This document shows positions 32,651 through 36,303 of a DNA stretch of 36,303 nucleotides, one piece after another. Within the stretch, counting starts at the first letter, position 1. Each line of letters begins with the position of its first letter. Under the pieces are notes generated by a model. That model was not told the DNA's origin. It did not search any database and saw only the letters and a list, made by a program, of their open reading frames with translations. Source of the stretch: an uncultured Bacteroidota bacterium. GTDB taxonomy: Bacteria; Bacteroidota; Bacteroidia; Chitinophagales; Chitinophagaceae. The DNA is taken from NCBI GenBank assembly GCA_903882965.1, contig CAIRZD010000129.1:1-36303 (forward strand), given 5' to 3'. The position numbers and the translations under genes are program-made.

Positions 32651-34084
32651 TTAAGCAAACATTGCAATCTTATCAAGTACCAGTTGCTTCACAGCGGAAA
32701 GTGCTATGCGCTCCTGTTGCATGCTATCCCGATATCGTATAGTAACAGTCTGGTCTTCCTTTGTCTGGTGGTCTATCGTAATACAGAATGGTGTACCAAT
32801 TGCATCCTGCCTGCGGTAACGTTTGCCAATGCTGTCTTTTTCTTCGTAGAAGCATTTGAAATGTGGTTTGCACTGGTCTATAAGTTCACGGGCAATTTCC
32901 GGCAGGCCATCTTTTTTGGTGAGTGGTAATACAGCAAGCTTTATTGGCGCAAGCATAGGCGGGAAGCTTAGCACTACACGGCTATCCTGCTTATCTGCCG
33001 TACTCAGGTCTTCTTCCTTATATGCTTCGCTGAGTATCAGCATTACGGTACGGTCCAGGCCTATCGAGGTTTCTACCACATAGGGCACATAATGCTGGTT
33101 AATGTCGGTATCGAAATAAGTCAGTTTTTTCCCGCTATACTCCTGGTGATTCTTCAGGTCAAAGTCGGTGCGGCTATGTATACCCTCAACTTCTTTAAAG
33201 CCCATGGGGAAATCGTATTCTATATCGCAGGCCATATCTGCATAATGGGCCAATTTCACATGGTCATGAAATCGGTATTTATCAGGTGATATGCCCAGGC
33301 TCTCATGCCATTTCATACGGGTTGCCTTCCAGTATTCATACCATTCTTTTTGTGTACCCGGCTTCACGAAGAACTGCATTTCCATCTGCTCAAACTCCCG
33401 CATGCGGAAAATGAACCCACGCGCTACTATTTCATTACGGAAAGCCTTTCCTGTTTGTGCAATACCAAAGGGGATTTTCATACGCCCCGTTTTCTGGACA
33501 TTAAGGAAGTTCACAAAAATGCCTTGGGCCGTTTCCGGTCGAAGATAAATAACATTTGCCTCCTCAGCCACAGAACCAATTTCTGTTGAGAACATCAGGT
33601 TGAACTGGCGTACATCTGTCCAGTTGCAGGTTCCGCTTACAGCACAGCTTATTTTATTGTCTTCAATTAATTTTTTTAAGCCGGCAAAGTCGTTTGCAGC
33701 AAGCAACTGATCCATTTGCTGTAGTATAGCATCCCCATTTGCTTTGTCTAATGTCTCTGCATAACCTTCTATAAGGTGATCCACCCGATAGCGTTTCTGG
33801 CTATCCTTGTTATCTATCATCGGGTCGCTGAAGTTGTCCACATGTCCGCTGGCCTTCCATACGGTCGGGTGCATAAATATAGCTGCATCAATACCCACTA
33901 TATTATCATGCATTTGCGTCATGCTACGCCACCAATATTCGCGAATATTTTTTTTTAACTCTACACCATATTGCCCATAATCATATACAGCGCTAAGGCC
34001 GTCATATATTTCACTGGATTGAAAAACAAAACCATACTCCTTGCAGTGTGCTATAATACTTTGTAGCGTATTGTCATTTGCCAT
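32651..34084 (-). CDS. glyS: Glycyl-tRNA synthetase (dimeric, eukaryote/archaeal-like type)
   Basis: A 477-residue class II synthetase charging tRNA-Gly, of the single-chain alpha2 type, not the alpha2beta2 GlyQ/GlyS type. Visible features: EYGFVFQSSEIYDGLSAVYDYGQYGVELKKN at the N-terminus, motif 2 FRNEIVARGFIFRMREFEQMEMQFF, motif 3 in ETSIGLDRTVMLIL, and the anticodon-binding domain with RYRRQDAIGTPFCITIDHQT. Length is normal. The TATTTTTG box ends 8 bases before the ATG. The small gene at 32298-32621 follows 29 bases downstream. Confidence 0.96.
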   Translation of the reverse strand: MANDNTLQSIIAHCKEYGFVFQSSEIYDGLSAVYDYGQYGVELKKNIREYWWRSMTQMHDNIVGIDAAIFMHPTVWKASGHVDNFSDPMIDNKDSQKRYRVDHLIEGYAETLDKANGDAILQQMDQLLAANDFAGLKKLIEDNKISCAVSGTCNWTDVRQFNLMFSTEIGSVAEEANVIYLRPETAQGIFVNFLNVQKTGRMKIPFGIAQTGKAFRNEIVARGFIFRMREFEQMEMQFFVKPGTQKEWYEYWKATRMKWHESLGISPDKYRFHDHVKLAHYADMACDIEYDFPMGFKEVEGIHSRTDFDLKNHQEYSGKKLTYFDTDINQHYVPYVVETSIGLDRTVMLILSEAYKEEDLSTADKQDSRVVLSFPPMLAPIKLAVLPLTKKDGLPEIARELIDQCKPHFKCFYEEKDSIGKRYRRQDAIGTPFCITIDHQTKEDQTVTIRYRDSMQQERIALSAVKQLVLDKIAMFA

Positions 34085-34092
34085 AATGGTGG

Positions 34093-34100
34093 CAAAAATA
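34093..34100 (-). promoter_or_regulatory. -7 box TATTTTTG for glyS
   Basis: TATTTTTG on the minus strand matches TAnnTTTG and ends 8 bases before the glyS ATG, predicting a very short or absent leader. Confidence 0.5.
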
Positions 34101-34208
34101 GGTAAAAGCCCTCAACAGCCTATTTAAAACGAATAATAATGCTGATATGCCGCTAATAGACCGCAATATCATTAACTATCAATTTACATTTAATTCCCAA
34201 AGAATTAT

Positions 34209-34216
34209 TAAGTTTG
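34209..34216 (+). promoter_or_regulatory. -7 box TAAGTTTG for the receiver-PAS protein
   Basis: TAAGTTTG matches TAnnTTTG, 28 bases before the ATG at 34245. Confidence 0.35.
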
Positions 34217-34244
34217 TCAACGAAAATGTTAATCATGAATACGC

Positions 34245-36089
34245 ATGGTTAATAATTTTATTAAGTTATTTAGAACTGGCAAGAATAAAAACATTGCAGA
34301 AAAGAAGAGCGAACTGATGAAAAAAACTTTACTGGTTATTCTTGCCGATGAAAAAAAATACGCAGTATTAAGTAGCAATCTTACAGAGCTGAAATATTCA
34401 ACAAATACTATTTACAGGAGCATTTCAGTAGATGAATCTTTATCCATATTGCCGGATAATATAAGCATTATACTGGCAGATGCCTCTTCTTTAAAATTGG
34501 GCGTTTCTAATGCTTTAGAAACGCTTCAAAAACATTTTACTGACACTCCGATAATTATACTATCCGATAACGATGAAAATGGAGCCTCCGTAAGTGCAAT
34601 AAGAGAAGGTGCACAGGATTTTCTGGTAAATGGAAGTTTTAATTCCCACCAACTTGAAAATGCAATATCATTTGCAATAGAACGGAAAAATTCGATTGCC
34701 AAAAATAAATATACAATAAAGGAATATAAAAGGCAATTTGAAAACGGCCCGATCCCTATGTGGGTCATTGATTCAAAAACATTGAAATTCCTGGCTGTAA
34801 ATAATATTGCTGTTGAGAAATATGGTTATAGCAAAGAGGAATTCAGTAAAATGACCATCAAAGACATTCGCCCGAAAGCAGATGTTGAATCGATGATTAA
34901 GAAATTTAATGAAAAAAGAACAGCGTATTATGATGCTGGTAACTGGAGGCATTTAAAGAGAAATGGAGAAGAATTTTATGTACATGTTTATTCCCATACC
35001 ACAGAGTATAATGGTATTGAAGCAAGATTGACTTTTGCAATCGATGTGAATGAACAGGTTTTGATGGAAAAAAATAATACTGTACTTGCCGGTAGGATAA
35101 AAGAACAGCATGAGCAATTAGATAGTCTCCTTTTTTCTATTGGCTATGCTATATGGTCAAGAAGAGCAGATACACTGGATATTATTTATGCTTACCCTAA
35201 TAATGCTTTTTATAAATTGTTCGGCTATACAGCTGATGAAATGAAAATGGACAAAAAACTGTTTTTTAACAATGTTCATCCTGATGATCGCAAAATAGTT
35301 TATGATTCCTTAAAAGATGCCGCTACAAATGGCACATCAGAAATAGTATTTCGTTTCGCACACCTTGACGGCAGTATAAAAACATTTAAATCGCAGATAA
35401 ATTTAAAGATCGGTGTGGGAAACCAACCGGATACTATTACAGGTGTGACCTTTGACATTACCAAAGAAAAGCAACTCACCGAAACTATACGGAATACAGA
35501 ATTAAACCTTCTTGCCACTATCAATAACACCAAAGATCAGATATGGTCAATTAATACAAAACTGGAAATTGTTTTTTGCAATAAATCATACCAGGATTTC
35601 ATTTATGAATTAGCAGGTGTTATCCCTAAGTCAGGTGATTACGTTTTAGGAGAGTGGGGCTCGGAATCTTTTTTTAATACCCGTAAGAAGGACTATGAAA
35701 GAGCTTTAGCAGGTGAATCATTTACCACGTTTGTCGAAGAGTTTTATGATGGTTCATTACTGCATAAAGAGATCAGTTCAAACCCTATATATGATGATGA
35801 GGTGAACATAGTGGGTGTTATCTGTATTGCACGCGATATTTCAGAACAAAAAAATCAGTTTGTTCAGATACAGCGGCAGAATGAAAAACTCAGAGAAATA
35901 GCATGGATACAATCACATAAAGTACGCGGTCCGGTAGCAAGTATTCTTGGTCTTGCATCGCTTTTTAATTATGATGTGCAGGAACACGAAAACAATATAG
36001 AAATCATCGAAAAGCTGAAGATTGCTGCCGATAATCTTGATGTAATCATAAAAGAAGTGGTGGATAAAACCAATAACTTAAATAATTAA
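34245..36089 (+). CDS. Receiver-like and multi-PAS signalling protein ending in a DHp-like segment, no ATPase domain
   Basis: A 614-residue soluble protein with no membrane helix. Residues about 25-150 resemble a receiver domain (IILADASS, ILSDNDENGAS, REGAQDFLVNGS), but the conserved Lys position reads Asn and the acidic pocket is poor, so phosphorylation is doubtful. Then three PAS domains, about 160-275 (NNIAVEKYGYSKEEF), 295-415 (NNAFYKLFGYTADEM) and 420-540 (NKSYQDFIYELAG). The last 70 residues form a DHp-like helix pair with H558 in IQSHKVRGPVASILG, after which the chain stops: no N, G1 or G2 boxes of a kinase ATPase follow, and none is found in the 214 bases downstream. It cannot phosphorylate itself. 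An inner ATG at 34317 (MKKTLLVILADEKK) is an alternative start. Confidence 0.82.
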   Translation: MVNNFIKLFRTGKNKNIAEKKSELMKKTLLVILADEKKYAVLSSNLTELKYSTNTIYRSISVDESLSILPDNISIILADASSLKLGVSNALETLQKHFTDTPIIILSDNDENGASVSAIREGAQDFLVNGSFNSHQLENAISFAIERKNSIAKNKYTIKEYKRQFENGPIPMWVIDSKTLKFLAVNNIAVEKYGYSKEEFSKMTIKDIRPKADVESMIKKFNEKRTAYYDAGNWRHLKRNGEEFYVHVYSHTTEYNGIEARLTFAIDVNEQVLMEKNNTVLAGRIKEQHEQLDSLLFSIGYAIWSRRADTLDIIYAYPNNAFYKLFGYTADEMKMDKKLFFNNVHPDDRKIVYDSLKDAATNGTSEIVFRFAHLDGSIKTFKSQINLKIGVGNQPDTITGVTFDITKEKQLTETIRNTELNLLATINNTKDQIWSINTKLEIVFCNKSYQDFIYELAGVIPKSGDYVLGEWGSESFFNTRKKDYERALAGESFTTFVEEFYDGSLLHKEISSNPIYDDEVNIVGVICIARDISEQKNQFVQIQRQNEKLREIAWIQSHKVRGPVASILGLASLFNYDVQEHENNIEIIEKLKIAADNLDVIIKEVVDKTNNLNN

Positions 36090-36303
36090 AACACCGCGGA
36101 ATAGTGCCTCAATAATATCAAAAACGTTCCGCCATGCCCAGTCCATACAATGCATAATCATATTGTATGTAGTCAAACTAAAGTGGACTTTTTGTTAGAT
36201 AGTGTTTCTTGATTTTACGAAGTTAAATTAAAAGTTTTTAGTTTTCAAGTGATAGGGGCTATTTTCAGTAACTGATAGGCGCTTTTCCTTCTGTATAAAG
36301 TCA
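36090..36303. other. Right-end intergenic DNA, possibly the edge of a mobile element
   Basis: No gene is seen. AGTCAAACTAAAGTGGACTTTTT at 36171-36193 (in two parts: AGTCAAACTA and AAGTGGACTTTTT) resembles my memory of terminal sequences of IS3-family elements, and a degenerate repeat GATAGGGGCTATTTT / GATAGGCGCTTTTCC lies at about 36251-36288. The window ends before any transposase could be read, so this is weak. Confidence 0.25.

Noticed and set aside
1-36303. CRISPR array, prophage, toxin-antitoxin or defence island
   Set aside because: No regularly spaced repeats, phage structural genes, or recognisable defence or toxin genes were found on either strand.

Overview
This window looks like ordinary chromosome from a member of the Bacteroidota, probably a Chitinophagaceae-like bacterium; the family is an inference. 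The evidence is two complete proteins and one cut-off protein ending in a type IX secretion (T9SS) sorting domain, the gliding lipoprotein GldH, Bacteroidota-type TAnnTTTG -7 promoter boxes in front of many genes, few Shine-Dalgarno sequences, and housekeeping proteins of Bacteroidota type. I see no rRNA, CRISPR array, prophage or complete insertion sequence. Gene density is high and the only gap over 300 bases without a gene is 208-748.

Left part (1-9606): the tail of a T9SS cargo protein with its terminator, an AT-rich gap, a GT39-type membrane glycosyltransferase facing away from a dipeptide epimerase and murB (cell-wall peptide recycling and precursor synthesis), then a leftward unit ubiX - mazG - giant NtrY-like sensor kinase in which the last two genes abut with no base between them. 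Middle (9675-18264): a secreted thioredoxin-like protein, nth, a lipoprotein msrB, a tiny His-rich lipoprotein, galE, an MsbA-like ABC exporter directly behind cysS, and a rhomboid protease followed by a rhomboid that has lost its catalytic residues. Then (18495-25415): two T9SS cargo proteins, a small conserved protein, a lone MoxR ATPase, and a leftward group yicC - gldH - sensor kinase.

Right part (25574-36303): an EnvC-like protein whose LytM domain lacks zinc ligands, a CstB-like persulfide dioxygenase/rhodanese fusion, a tandem pair of small, very basic exported paralogues with the same promoter layout, trigger factor behind tRNA-Leu(UAG), a small lipoprotein with an OmpR-type regulator, glyS with a small partner gene, and a receiver/PAS protein that stops after a DHp-like segment. 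The last ~130 bases may be the edge of a mobile element.

The most noteworthy signals are the paralogue pair 28611-29401, the active/inactive rhomboid pair, promoter boxes so close to ATG that leaderless mRNAs are predicted (murB, cysS, rhomboid, glyS), and strong terminator-like hairpins placed just before the starts of nth and tig. I did not find a convincing multi-gene new system. Several starts were moved inward from the longest reading frame because a promoter box or signal peptide supports the inner ATG.
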